From an uncultured Clostridia bacterium (GTDB lineage: Bacteria > Bacillota > Clostridia > Christensenellales > Borkfalkiaceae), in assembly GCA_944328445.1 (NCBI GenBank), contig CALVHO010000009.1, positions 1-64,000 of the forward strand: a DNA stretch of 64,000 bases, in the 5' to 3' direction. Within the stretch, counting starts at the first letter, position 1; each line of letters starts with the position of its first letter. Positions 43,556-51,123 of this stretch are shown in pieces. Made by a program: the position numbers and the translations under genes. The notes beneath the pieces were generated by a model. That model had not been told where the DNA came from and did not search any database. It worked only from the letters and a program-made list of their open reading frames with translations.

Positions 43556-43996
43556 TCATTTTTGCATATGCAATACGTGATAAGGGCCGCCCTGCGCGTC
43601 GACGTCCGACCTTTTGCAGGCACGGAAACCCATGTGCTCATAGAAGCCGACCGCCTGCGGGTTTTGCTCGTTGACCGTGAGCGCGTTCACGGCATAGCCT
43701 TCCACGGCCATCTCCAACAGCTTTTTGCCGATGCCCCGCCCCCTCTTTCCGGCGGAAACGAAGAGCATCGCGAGCGTTTGCCCGTCTATGCCCGCAAAGG
43801 CGACGGGAACGCCGTTTTCCGTTGCGACGAGCAGATGAGGGACCCCGCGCAGCGCCTGCGGCACGTACCGCTTTATTTTTCCGATCTCCTCTTCGGATAA
43901 AAACAGATGCGTGGCCTTGACAGAACTTTCCCACACGTTCAGCAATCCTTCGAGGATGTCGTCCGTCTTTTCATACACTTCCGAATATTGCAACAT
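43556..43996 (-). CDS. GNAT family N-acetyltransferase
   Basis: The 146-residue protein begins MLQYSEVYEKTDDILEGLLN. Acetyl-CoA binding is in LFVSAGKRGRGIGKKLLEMA (the RGxGIG motif), followed by NALTVNEQNPQAVGFYEHMG (the last helix and strand). ATHLFLSEEEIGKIKRYVPQ near the N-terminus resembles YjaB-type acetyltransferases. The start is placed at 43996 because a longer upstream frame would run into the end of rlmD and AGGGG precedes this ATG. The substrate is unknown. Confidence 0.85.
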   Translation of the reverse strand: MLQYSEVYEKTDDILEGLLNVWESSVKATHLFLSEEEIGKIKRYVPQALRGVPHLLVATENGVPVAFAGIDGQTLAMLFVSAGKRGRGIGKKLLEMAVEGYAVNALTVNEQNPQAVGFYEHMGFRACKRSDVDAQGGPYHVLHMQK

Positions 43997-44057
43997 CGCG
44001 GCGGCCCCTTCTATAAATTCCGCCGCCCGTAAGGGACTGCTTGCGGGCGGCGGGAGA

Positions 44058-45470
44058 TCATTTCCGTTCGAGACAGACGAGCGTTTCAACGTGTTTTGTC
44101 TGCGGGAACATGTCGAACGGCTGCACGGACACGACGGAATAGTGCCCCGAAACGCTGCCGCGGTTCGGGTTTTTTTTCAGTTGCCCGTCCGCCGTCTCCA
44201 TGAGCGAGCCCGTCAAAAGCCCGACGTCGCGCGCGAGGGTGGCGGGATTGCAGGAGATCATGACGATGTGTGCGATGCCCGACGCGAGGATGGCGTGCAA
44301 CGCGCTGCGGTCGATGCCCTTGCGGGGCGGGTCCGCCACCAGCGCCGTTTTGGACGGGTCGACAGAGGCGAGCAGCTCGGGCAGCTTGTCCTCCACGCGG
44401 CCGCAGACGTTGCGCATCTTGCCTTCCAGGCGGTTCAAAAGCACGACCTCGTCGGCGCATTCGACAGCTTCGGGCACCGCCTCGATGCCGACGGCGAGCC
44501 GCGCCTGGCGGGCGAACATGGCCGTGAGGATGCCGCAGCCGCTGTATGCGTCGATCACGGTCTCGGCGCCGCATTCGGCCACGTAGCGGGCGGCGCGCTC
44601 GTACAATTTGCGGCAAACGCCGCGGTTGATCTGCACGAATGTATTGGGCCCGACGCAAAAGTGCACGCCGCATTCATGCGCGTAATATTTGCCCGGGCCG
44701 TACACGAGGCGGAACGAAGGCCCCGTAACGGCATTCCCCGAACCCGCGTTCACGTTGTGCCAAAGCGAAAAAGACTTGAACTTTTTTTGCAGCAGCTCCA
44801 CGAGCCCCTGCTCGTGCGGGAGGCGCTGCGTTGCCGTCACGGCGGTGACGATGAAGTTGCCGTCCGTCTCGCGCACGACGATGTGGCGCAGCACGCCGCT
44901 GCGGTGCACCTCGTCGTACCCCGCGACGCGGTAGAGATGCATGTACGAAACAAAGGCGGAGACGATGTCTTCCGCCCAGTCGGGATGAATGGGGCAGGCC
45001 GTCACGGGCACGATGCGGTGGGTGCGTTCGGCGTAAAAACCGATGACGCCCTCGCCGTCGCGGCCGACGCCGACGGGGATCTGCAATTTGTTGCGGTATT
45101 CAAACTGGTTGTCGCTCTTGACGGCGGCGGGCACGTCAAAGTCGATGCCCGCGATCTTGCGCAGGGCGTCCTTGACCGTTTTCCCCTTCAACTTGACCTG
45201 CGAGCCGTAGCGCAGGTGCTGCAACTGGCAGCCGCCGCACTTGGTGAAATTTTTGCACCGCGGGCGGACGCGCTCGTCGGCAGGCGTCAAGATCTCCAAC
45301 GGCTTGGCATAGCCGATCCTGTTTTTGACTTTCAGGGCTTTGAGCTTGACCTTTTCCCCCTCGACGGTGAACGGCGCAAAGTACACCGTCTCACCGATGT
45401 GGACGATGCCCTCCCCGTTGCTGCCGATCGCTTCGATCAGCCCCGTAAACTCCTGATTTTTTTCAAACAT
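44058..45470 (-). CDS. rlmD: 23S rRNA (uracil-C5) methyltransferase RlmD-like
   Basis: The 470-residue protein has an N-terminal TRAM domain (FTGLIEAIGSNGEGIVHIGE), an iron-sulfur cluster site (CKNFTKCGGCQLQHL) and a SAM-dependent methyltransferase domain. DAYSGCGILTAMFARQARLA binds SAM, LVADPPRKGIDRSALHAILA contains the DPPR region, and VMISCNPATLARDVGLL contains the catalytic Cys (SCNP). This is the RumA/RlmD/RlmCD architecture; Firmicute members methylate U747 and U1939 of 23S rRNA. Which uridine cannot be told here. Confidence 0.92.
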   Translation of the reverse strand: MFEKNQEFTGLIEAIGSNGEGIVHIGETVYFAPFTVEGEKVKLKALKVKNRIGYAKPLEILTPADERVRPRCKNFTKCGGCQLQHLRYGSQVKLKGKTVKDALRKIAGIDFDVPAAVKSDNQFEYRNKLQIPVGVGRDGEGVIGFYAERTHRIVPVTACPIHPDWAEDIVSAFVSYMHLYRVAGYDEVHRSGVLRHIVVRETDGNFIVTAVTATQRLPHEQGLVELLQKKFKSFSLWHNVNAGSGNAVTGPSFRLVYGPGKYYAHECGVHFCVGPNTFVQINRGVCRKLYERAARYVAECGAETVIDAYSGCGILTAMFARQARLAVGIEAVPEAVECADEVVLLNRLEGKMRNVCGRVEDKLPELLASVDPSKTALVADPPRKGIDRSALHAILASGIAHIVMISCNPATLARDVGLLTGSLMETADGQLKKNPNRGSVSGHYSVVSVQPFDMFPQTKHVETLVCLERK

Positions 45471-45517
45471 CTCTCACTCCGGCGGTTTATTGCTACCGCG
45501 ATCTGCCCGCAGCCCGT

Positions 45518-46186
45518 CTATGCCTGTCCGTCCGGATCGCCGTTGGTATTTTCCTGTCCCTGCTGCCCGCCTTCCCCTTCGGCGGGCGCGCCGAACCCGA
45601 ATATATCCTCGCCGCCTTGGCCCGCGGCGGACGGGGGCGGCGGTTTGGGCCTGCCGCCGCGCGAAAAGCGGAGCACGTACCCGTCGACCAGGCGCTGGCA
45701 GCGCAGCATCAGCCAATCGTAAAAGAAAAAGGCGACGGTGCCGCAGACGACGATGAGCGGGTACACCCAGTCATACATCCACGCGAAAGGCAGCGCCACT
45801 TCCACGGCGGCGTCAAAAATGGCCCAGGCGGCACACATCGCGCCGTCGAACCAGACGGCTTTGCCCGCAAACTTGATCCAGCGGTTGATATGTACGCGCG
45901 AGAGCAGCGAATTGACGAGCGGGTGCAGCCCGAAAAAGGCGATGAACGGGAACAGCTTGTAAAACTGCGCGATGCCGCCGAAGAGGAGGCATAAAAGCGA
46001 CGCCCCCGCGTAGGCCAAAAAGGCGCCCCAACGGAAATCCCTGCCCAGCGGCAGCATCAACGATACGGCGCCGAACAGGTACCCCGAAACAAAGGCGAAG
46101 GGCACGTTGATGCCCAGCGCCATGAAGATCGTCGCCAGCGCGCAAGAGAGCGCCGAAAGGGCGACGGCAAAGGAAGACTTTTTCAT
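45518..46186 (-). CDS. Six-helix membrane protein with proline-rich tail
   Basis: The 222-residue protein opens MKKSSFAVALSALSCALATI and has about six membrane helices up to residue 165. The first hundred residues (ALGINVPFAFVSGYLFGAVS, then a Leu-rich helix ending FGG) recall small-molecule ECF-transporter S subunits, but the pattern is not decisive. The C-terminal 50 residues are Pro/Gly/Gln-rich and cytoplasmic. I do not recognise the family. It lies 48 bp before rlmD and 33 bp after the J-like gene, all in the same direction. Confidence 0.65.
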   Translation of the reverse strand: MKKSSFAVALSALSCALATIFMALGINVPFAFVSGYLFGAVSLMLPLGRDFRWGAFLAYAGASLLCLLFGGIAQFYKLFPFIAFFGLHPLVNSLLSRVHINRWIKFAGKAVWFDGAMCAAWAIFDAAVEVALPFAWMYDWVYPLIVVCGTVAFFFYDWLMLRCQRLVDGYVLRFSRGGRPKPPPPSAAGQGGEDIFGFGAPAEGEGGQQGQENTNGDPDGQA

Positions 46187-46219
46187 GACAGCGATCCGGC
46201 CGAAGCCGTGCCGCTGCGG

Positions 46220-46864
46220 TCAGCGGCAGCCGCAGCAGGCGTTCAGGCAGAGGTTGAAAAGCACGTTGCAGGCGCAGCAGGTGGCGCACTGCTCACAGAA
46301 TCCGCCGCCCATCTGGTTGTCGTCGGACGGGATGGAATCGCGGTTGCCGCCCCGGTAGGTGCCGCCCTGGTAGGAACCGCCGCGCGGCATTTCCGCCTGG
46401 CGCTTTTCGTACTCCATCTTTTCTTTGAGCTTGGCGTAGGCGCTTTGGTACTTTTCGTTGCCGCCGTCCATCTCGATGGCGATCTCGAGCTGCTTTTTGC
46501 TCTCGCTTATCCAGTTCTTTCTGTAAAAGATGACCGATTGCAGGTAGTGCCACTCGGCGGGCCGCTCGTTGAAGGCGTCGAGCACGGCCTGCGCCTCGTT
46601 GATGCGCCCCGCGCGGATGTGCTCCTCCACCTGCGCAAAGGAAGCCCCCTGCCCCGCGGACGAAACGCTCTCGGCGCGCTCGGCCATGATCTCGTTGTAG
46701 GCCACTTCGATACGGCCGAGCATGCGCGCCGCCTCGTTGCCCGCCTCGCCTTCGAGAAAGCGCTCTTCGGAATACTTGTTCCGCAGCTCCTCGTAGCGCG
46801 CACGGATCTGCTCGTCGGTGGCGCCTTCGTCGACGCCGAGCAATTCGTAATCTTTTTTGCTCAT
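46220..46864 (-). CDS. J-like-domain protein with Cys-rich C-terminus
   Basis: The 214-residue protein starts MSKKDYELLGVDEGATDEQI, as in DnaJ domains, but the HPD motif needed to stimulate DnaK is replaced by RNKYSEERF. A middle helical part contains a TPR-like segment (WHYLQSVIFYRKNWISESKK). After a GGSYQGGTYRGGNR linker the last 25 residues hold eight cysteines (CEQCATCCACNVLF then CLNACCGC). Such Cys-rich tails suggest metal binding or acylation. The gene is followed by a membrane protein and preceded by the DUF5685 gene, a pairing I believe recurs in Clostridia. Function unknown. Confidence 0.8.
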   Translation of the reverse strand: MSKKDYELLGVDEGATDEQIRARYEELRNKYSEERFLEGEAGNEAARMLGRIEVAYNEIMAERAESVSSAGQGASFAQVEEHIRAGRINEAQAVLDAFNERPAEWHYLQSVIFYRKNWISESKKQLEIAIEMDGGNEKYQSAYAKLKEKMEYEKRQAEMPRGGSYQGGTYRGGNRDSIPSDDNQMGGGFCEQCATCCACNVLFNLCLNACCGCR

Positions 46865-46910
46865 AACTTTTCCTTCGGCTCTCGCCATCCGTCCCTTTGC
46901 GGCCGCGGGC

Positions 46911-47789
46911 TCAGCGCACGCGCACCCGCTCGGGGCGGTCTTTTTTGTCCTTGCAGCCGCACAGCACGCGGCGGGTCTGCGCGGGCAGGCCGCGCAGGAT
47001 GATGTTGTCGGTCAGGTCGCGGTTGAAATGAAAGCGGATGTTCTGCAAACACTCCGCATTGCGCGCGAACACGCCGCGGAAGAGAAAGCCGACCTCTTCC
47101 CCCTGCTTCTCCAAAAGCTCCGCCCGCGAGGCGGCGCCGTAAGCGGCGCGGAAGGGGTTGTAGTTCCCCTTTTTCACGTCCTTGTCGTAGTCGTCGGCGG
47201 CGTCGATGAGGTACACCCACTTGCCGATGTTGTAAAATAAATCATGCGTGTTCTCGTCCGCACTGCTGCCGAGCAGGTCGTCGGAGATGTCCGCGATCAT
47301 CGCCGCGAAGGGATCGGCCGCGCGGTCCACGCTGCCGCAGCCCGCGCGTTCGAGGTCTTGCAGCGCCTCCATGCCGCGGCGCACCCTCTCCTCGATGGCG
47401 GGATACAGGCGCACAGCGCGCTTTTTGCCGCGCTTGAAAAACAGGCGGGAAAAGCGGCCCTTGTTCTCGTCGGCGACGTCGTCGCTGAGTTTGTAATAGG
47501 TGAGCACGGTGTTCAGGCAGGCGATCTTGCGGGTGAGCTCGTCGTCGGCGGCGATGGGCCGCCGCACGATCGGATGCAGCACGCAATGCCGCTTGGCCAC
47601 GTTCACGTCCTCCCCCCTAATATTGTGCAGGATGGCGGACAAAAATGTCATGTCATAGGAAAGCCCGAAGCGCGCGCACTGGCCGCAGCTGCCGCCGATG
47701 CTCTTGCACAGGCCGCAGTACAGCGCCTTGTACAGCACGCCGTCCTTGACATACATATACGGGATGTCGGGGCGGATGTAACCGAACAC
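46911..47789 (-). CDS. DUF5685 family protein
   Basis: The 292-residue protein opens MFGYIRPDIPYMYVKDGVLY and continues KALYCGLCKSIGGSCGQCAR, the conserved Cys-containing start of DUF5685. Residues further on (YLIDAADDYDKDVKKGNYNP) are an acidic helix like those of terpenoid-synthase folds, where DxxxD binds metal. The paired CGLC and GxCGQC cysteines may bind metal. Its biochemical role is unknown. It sits between the J-like gene and trpS with gaps of 46 and 4 bp. Confidence 0.85.
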   Translation of the reverse strand: MFGYIRPDIPYMYVKDGVLYKALYCGLCKSIGGSCGQCARFGLSYDMTFLSAILHNIRGEDVNVAKRHCVLHPIVRRPIAADDELTRKIACLNTVLTYYKLSDDVADENKGRFSRLFFKRGKKRAVRLYPAIEERVRRGMEALQDLERAGCGSVDRAADPFAAMIADISDDLLGSSADENTHDLFYNIGKWVYLIDAADDYDKDVKKGNYNPFRAAYGAASRAELLEKQGEEVGFLFRGVFARNAECLQNIRFHFNRDLTDNIILRGLPAQTRRVLCGCKDKKDRPERVRVR

Positions 47790-47793
47790 GGCA

Positions 47794-48807
47794 TCATTCC
47801 CCCATATACAGGCCGACCTTGCGGTAGACCTTGGCCAGCGTCCTGTACGCGAGGCGCGCGGCGCGCTCGCGGCCGCCCTTCATCACCTCTTGCAGATACG
47901 CTTTGTCCGCGAGCAGGCGGGCCTGTTCGGCGCGGATGGGCGCCACGGCGTCCGCCACCGCTTCGCCCACGGCGAGCTTGAAGTCGCCGTAGCCCTTACC
48001 CGCAAATTCCTTTTCGCAGTCGGCAATGCTCTTGCCCGTAAAGGCGTGGTAGATGGTCAACAGGTTGGAAATGCCCGGCTTGGCGGCGGGGTCGTAGCGG
48101 ACCTCGCTGCCGCTGTCGGTCACGGCGCGCTTGAATTTGCGCACGATGGTGTCCTTGTCGTCGGTCATGGTGACGAAGGCGTTGGCGTTCTCGTCCGATT
48201 TGCTCATCTTGCGCGAAGGGTCGGCAAGGCTCATGACGCGCGCGCCGCTGTCCTTCAAGATGTAGGGCTCGGGCACGGTGAAGGTGGGCCCGTAGCGGTT
48301 GTTGAACCGCACCGCGAGGTCGCGCGTGAGTTCGAGGTGCTGCTTCTGGTCCTCCCCCACGGGCACGCACGCCGCCTGGTACAGGAGGATATCCGAGACC
48401 ATGAGCACGGGGTAATCCATCAACCCCATGTTCACGTTGTCGGCATGGCGGGCGCTCTTGTCCTTGAACTGGGTCATGCGCGAAAGCTCGCCGGGATAGG
48501 TGATGGTGTTGAGCACCCAGGTCAGCTCGCAGTGCGCGGGCACGTGCGACTGCACGAAGAGCACGCTCTTTTGCGGGTCGATGCCGCAGGCGATGAACAG
48601 CGCCAGCAACGCGAGGGTGTTCTTGCGCAGGGCGGCGGGGTCCTGCCGCACGGTGATGGCGTGCAGGTCCGCCACGGCGTAAATGCAGTCGTAACGGTCC
48701 TGCAAGGCCGCAAAATTGCGGATGGCGCCGATGTAATTGCCGATGGTGATCGCCCCGCTGGGCTGCACCGCCGAGAATAATTTTTGCTTGTTTTCGCTGA
48801 TCTCCAT
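47794..48807 (-). CDS. trpS: Tryptophanyl-tRNA synthetase
   Basis: The 337-residue class I synthetase charges tRNA-Trp. The HIGH-like motif is in SGAITIGNYIGAIRNFAALQ (TIGN) and the KMSKS motif in SRKMSKSDENANAFVTMTDD. The conserved VPVGEDQKQHLELTRDLAVR binds tryptophan and ATP. Length is typical (about 330). It has its own promoter with an embedded palindrome (see that entry). The downstream DUF5685, J-like, membrane and rlmD genes may be read from the same promoter. Confidence 0.96.
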   Translation of the reverse strand: MEISENKQKLFSAVQPSGAITIGNYIGAIRNFAALQDRYDCIYAVADLHAITVRQDPAALRKNTLALLALFIACGIDPQKSVLFVQSHVPAHCELTWVLNTITYPGELSRMTQFKDKSARHADNVNMGLMDYPVLMVSDILLYQAACVPVGEDQKQHLELTRDLAVRFNNRYGPTFTVPEPYILKDSGARVMSLADPSRKMSKSDENANAFVTMTDDKDTIVRKFKRAVTDSGSEVRYDPAAKPGISNLLTIYHAFTGKSIADCEKEFAGKGYGDFKLAVGEAVADAVAPIRAEQARLLADKAYLQEVMKGGRERAARLAYRTLAKVYRKVGLYMGE

Positions 48808-48857
48808 ACGCGCTGCCGACCTCGCCGTGCTTCCCGCCGCCGTGCGGCGGAAAACTA

Positions 48858-48901
48858 TGGTATACTTTGTTCAGTATACCACAGCCTGCCGCAAAATGCA
48901 A
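48858..48901 (-). promoter_or_regulatory. trpS promoter with a 9-bp palindromic operator over the -10
   Basis: On the minus strand TTGCAT (48896-48901), 17-bp spacer and TATACT (48873-48878). The -10 hexamer is part of an inverted repeat, TGGTATACT (48858-48866) and AGTATACCA (48873-48881) with a 6-bp spacer, which also covers the expected start of transcription. No T-run follows, so it is more like a repressor site than a terminator. Confidence 0.65.
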
Positions 48902-48926
48902 ACAAAGTAGCGCCCGCAGACGCGGA

Positions 48927-48954
48927 AAAAACCGCGCAAAACGCGGTTTTTCCG
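48927..48954. terminator. Terminator after the symporter gene
   Basis: AAAAAACCGCG pairs with CGCGGTTTTT across CAAAA (centre 48937-48941), giving T-runs on both strands. It lies 30 bp after the symporter stop. Confidence 0.75.
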
Positions 48955-48982
48955 AAATTTGCAGCGCGTTTTCGCACGCCCG

Positions 48983-50629
48983 TCACATTGCGGCCGTCCC
49001 CGCCTCCCCCGCCGCGGAACAAAGCGGCGGCGCGGTACCCGCGCGGGGCGGCGGACCGCCAAAGGCGGCCTGCGCGCGGCGCACCTGCATTCCCGCGCGG
49101 CTGATATCCGCCCCGTCCGCGCGCGGCCCGCCCTGTACGCAGGCGCCTGCCTCCCCTTGCGGGGACGGTCCTTCTTCCGCAGGTCCTTCTTCCGCGGGCC
49201 CTTCTTGCCGCCGCCCGCCGCCGAGGGTATCCTTGTACTTCGGGTAGCGGCGGAAATAGGCGCGCGTTTCGCGGACGACGACGCCCGACAGGCAGAGCAG
49301 CGCGATGAGGTTGGGGATGGCCATCAGCCCGTTGAAGATGTCCGCGATGTTCCAGACTTCGGCGACGGTCATGTACGGGCCGATGAACACGGCGGCGATG
49401 TAGGCGATGCGGTAGGCGTACACCGCCGCTTTGCGGCGGCCCGCCACGTATTCGAGGCAGCGTTCGCCGTAAAAATTCCAGCCGAGGATGGTGGTGAATG
49501 CAAAAAAGATCAGGCACACCATCAACAGCACGGGGCCCGCGGCGCCGAGAACCCCGGGGAGCCCCTGCGTAAACGCCTCCATGGTCACGGCCACCCCTTC
49601 CAGCCCGGGCACCTGCCACGCGCCCGTGATGACGATGGCGAGCCCCGTCATGGTGCAGACGACGAGGGTATCCAAAAAGGTGCCCGTCATGGAGACGAGG
49701 CCCTGGCGCACGGGTTCGCCCGTCTTGGCGGCCGCGGCGGCGATGGGCGCCGAACCGAGGCCCGCTTCGTTGGAAAAAATGCCGCGCGCGATGCCCTTCT
49801 GCATGGCGACGAAAAAGCTGCCCACGGCCCCCGCGCCGACGGCGCGGGGCGAAAAGGCCCCCACCACGATGGCGCGGAAGGCGGCGGGAACGGCGGTGAC
49901 GTTCGCGCCGAGGATGATGAGACAGATGAGGACGTACAGCACCACCATGAAGGGCACGACGGCCTCCGATACCTTGGCGATGCGCTTGACCCCGCCGAGC
50001 AGCACCAGCGCCACCGCCAGCGTCAGCACGGCGCCCGCGATGATGACGGCCAGGCTGTATTCACGCCCGAGCAGAGACAGTTGCGGCCCTCCCGTGAAGA
50101 TGTTGCCCACCGCGTCGGTGATGCTGTTGACCTGCGAAAAGGTGCCGATGCCGAAGAGCCCCACGCACATGCCGAGCACGGCGAAGATGACGGCCAAAAA
50201 CTTCCAGCGGCGGCCCATGCCGCTTTCTATATAATAAAAGGGGCCGCCGAGGGTGTGGCCGTCCTCGTACACCTTGCGGTATTTGACGGCCAAAAGCCCC
50301 TCCGCGTATTTCGTGGCCATGCCGAAAAAGGCGGCGATCCACATCCAGAACAGTGCCCCGGGCCCGCCCAGCACGATGGCCGTGGCCACGCCCACGATGT
50401 TGCCCGTGCCGATGGTCGCCGACAGCGCCGTGCAAAGCGCACCGAAGCTGGAAACCTCGCCCGCGCCCTCCTCCTTGCGGAACATGTAGCGGAAGGCGCG
50501 CCCGAGCTTGCGCACGGGCACGAACAGGAGGCGCACCGAAAGGTAAATGCCCGCGCCCAGGATGAGCACGATGAGCGGGATGCCCCATACAAAATCGTCT
50601 ACAGACTGAACGATCTCACCAAACGTCAT
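48983..50629 (-). CDS. Sodium:alanine/glycine symporter (AGCS family)
   Basis: The 548-residue membrane protein has about eleven helices. The family signature region is ALCTALSATIGTGNIVGVAT with GGPGALFWMWIAAFFGMATK following, and FSNEAGLGSAPIAAAAAKTG later. It should import alanine or glycine with sodium. A C-terminal cytoplasmic extension of about 75 residues (EEGPAEEGPAEEGPSPQGEA) is low-complexity. The glycine riboswitch upstream suggests that glycine is a substrate and signal. The gene is alone in its transcription unit. Confidence 0.92.
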   Translation of the reverse strand: MTFGEIVQSVDDFVWGIPLIVLILGAGIYLSVRLLFVPVRKLGRAFRYMFRKEEGAGEVSSFGALCTALSATIGTGNIVGVATAIVLGGPGALFWMWIAAFFGMATKYAEGLLAVKYRKVYEDGHTLGGPFYYIESGMGRRWKFLAVIFAVLGMCVGLFGIGTFSQVNSITDAVGNIFTGGPQLSLLGREYSLAVIIAGAVLTLAVALVLLGGVKRIAKVSEAVVPFMVVLYVLICLIILGANVTAVPAAFRAIVVGAFSPRAVGAGAVGSFFVAMQKGIARGIFSNEAGLGSAPIAAAAAKTGEPVRQGLVSMTGTFLDTLVVCTMTGLAIVITGAWQVPGLEGVAVTMEAFTQGLPGVLGAAGPVLLMVCLIFFAFTTILGWNFYGERCLEYVAGRRKAAVYAYRIAYIAAVFIGPYMTVAEVWNIADIFNGLMAIPNLIALLCLSGVVVRETRAYFRRYPKYKDTLGGGRRQEGPAEEGPAEEGPSPQGEAGACVQGGPRADGADISRAGMQVRRAQAAFGGPPPRAGTAPPLCSAAGEAGTAAM

Positions 50630-50644
50630 GTGATTTTCACGCCA

Positions 50645-50671
50645 AAAAAGAACGCCGCCCGAAAGGCAGCG
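50645..50671 (-). terminator. Intrinsic terminator of the glycine riboswitch
   Basis: On the minus strand CGCTGCC pairs with GGCGGCG (50653-50659 and 5065-71 region, one G-U) around a TTTCG loop and is followed by TTCTTTTTT. It lies between the aptamer and the symporter ATG, the expected place for a transcription-control platform. Confidence 0.75.
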
Positions 50672-50689
50672 GAAAACGAGCGTTTTGCG

Positions 50690-50770
50690 CTCCGTCCTTT
50701 TGCCTGAGAGATCGCCGCGCGGATGCGCGGTTTACACCTTCGGCGCCTTTTTTGGCCTCTCCGGAGTTGA
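50690..50770 (-). promoter_or_regulatory. Glycine riboswitch aptamer (single)
   Basis: On the minus strand the sequence has the conserved glycine-aptamer blocks: CCGGAGAGGCC at the 5' side, GGCGCCGAAGGTGTAA in the middle, a GC hairpin, and ATCTCTCAGGCAAAAGGAC at the 3' side. Only one aptamer is seen, not a tandem pair. A terminator follows, so glycine binding probably decides termination of the symporter mRNA. Whether it turns expression on or off is not known from sequence. Confidence 0.9.
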
Positions 50771-50781
50771 TTGACCCATAC

Positions 50782-50810
50782 AGTATAGAAAAAACGAAAG
50801 GCTTTGTCAA
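50782..50810 (-). promoter_or_regulatory. Promoter of the glycine-riboswitch/symporter unit
   Basis: On the minus strand TTGACA (50805-50810), 17-bp spacer, TATACT (50782-50787), placing the RNA start at about 50775, just before the aptamer. Confidence 0.85.
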
Positions 50811-50872
50811 CCCGAATTGCGACGCAAAGCACAATTTGCGCGGTCGGCGCGCCCCGTTTTGCAAAAAAACGC

Positions 50873-50901
50873 TTGACCGCGCGCTTTCTCCGTGATAGAA
50901 T
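50873..50901 (+). promoter_or_regulatory. Promoter of the ABC-F leader
   Basis: TTGACC (50873-50878), 17-bp spacer, TAGAAT (50896-50901). The leader to the ABC-F ATG is about 215 bases, long enough for the attenuator described below. Confidence 0.75.
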
Positions 50902-50947
50902 AGAAGTACACAGGGGCGAAAAGCCCGCCATGCGAACGGGAGGCAAA

Positions 50948-50968
50948 ATGTACATTTCTTGCAGATAA
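50948..50968 (+). CDS. Six-residue leader peptide of the ABC-F gene
   Basis: A tiny frame encodes MYISCR and stops. It has its own SD (GGGAGG, ending 5 bases before the ATG) and lies 40 bases after the predicted transcription start. Antibiotic-inducible ABC-F and erm genes often use short leader peptides where a drug-stalled ribosome alters downstream RNA folding. The strong SD, position and downstream terminator support a real regulatory peptide, although six codons could arise by chance. Confidence 0.55.
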   Translation: MYISCR

Positions 50969-51002
50969 CAATTTTACGCGGAATTGCGGGCGGCAAAGGC
51001 CG

Positions 51003-51093
51003 CTCTTTTCCGCGCGTTGTCGCAAGAGATATTTTCGGATAAACATACGCGGAGCCGCGGGAATTTTCTCTTGCGGCTCCGCGTTGTTTTTTG
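51003..51093 (+). promoter_or_regulatory. Transcription attenuator in the ABC-F leader
   Basis: CGCGGAGCCGC (51048-51058) pairs with GCGGCTCCGCG (51073-51083) and is followed by TTGTTTTTTG, a strong terminator. An alternative pairing exists: CGCAAGAGA (51021-51029) is complementary to TCTCTTGCG (51067-51075), which would take up part of the terminator's right arm. A third pairing, CTCTT (51003-51007) with AAGAG (51024-51028), would block that antiterminator. The two exclusive folds plus the leader peptide make ribosome-mediated attenuation plausible. Confidence 0.65.
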
Positions 51094-51123
51094 TGCACGG
51101 CTCCGCCGCGAGAAGGAGAAACC

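Noticed and set aside
43556-44089. A longer start for the GNAT gene at 44089
   Set aside because: It would overlap the end of rlmD and adds residues unlike the family; an SD precedes the ATG at 43996.
50690-50770. Tandem glycine aptamers
   Set aside because: Only one set of the conserved blocks is present between the promoter and the terminator.
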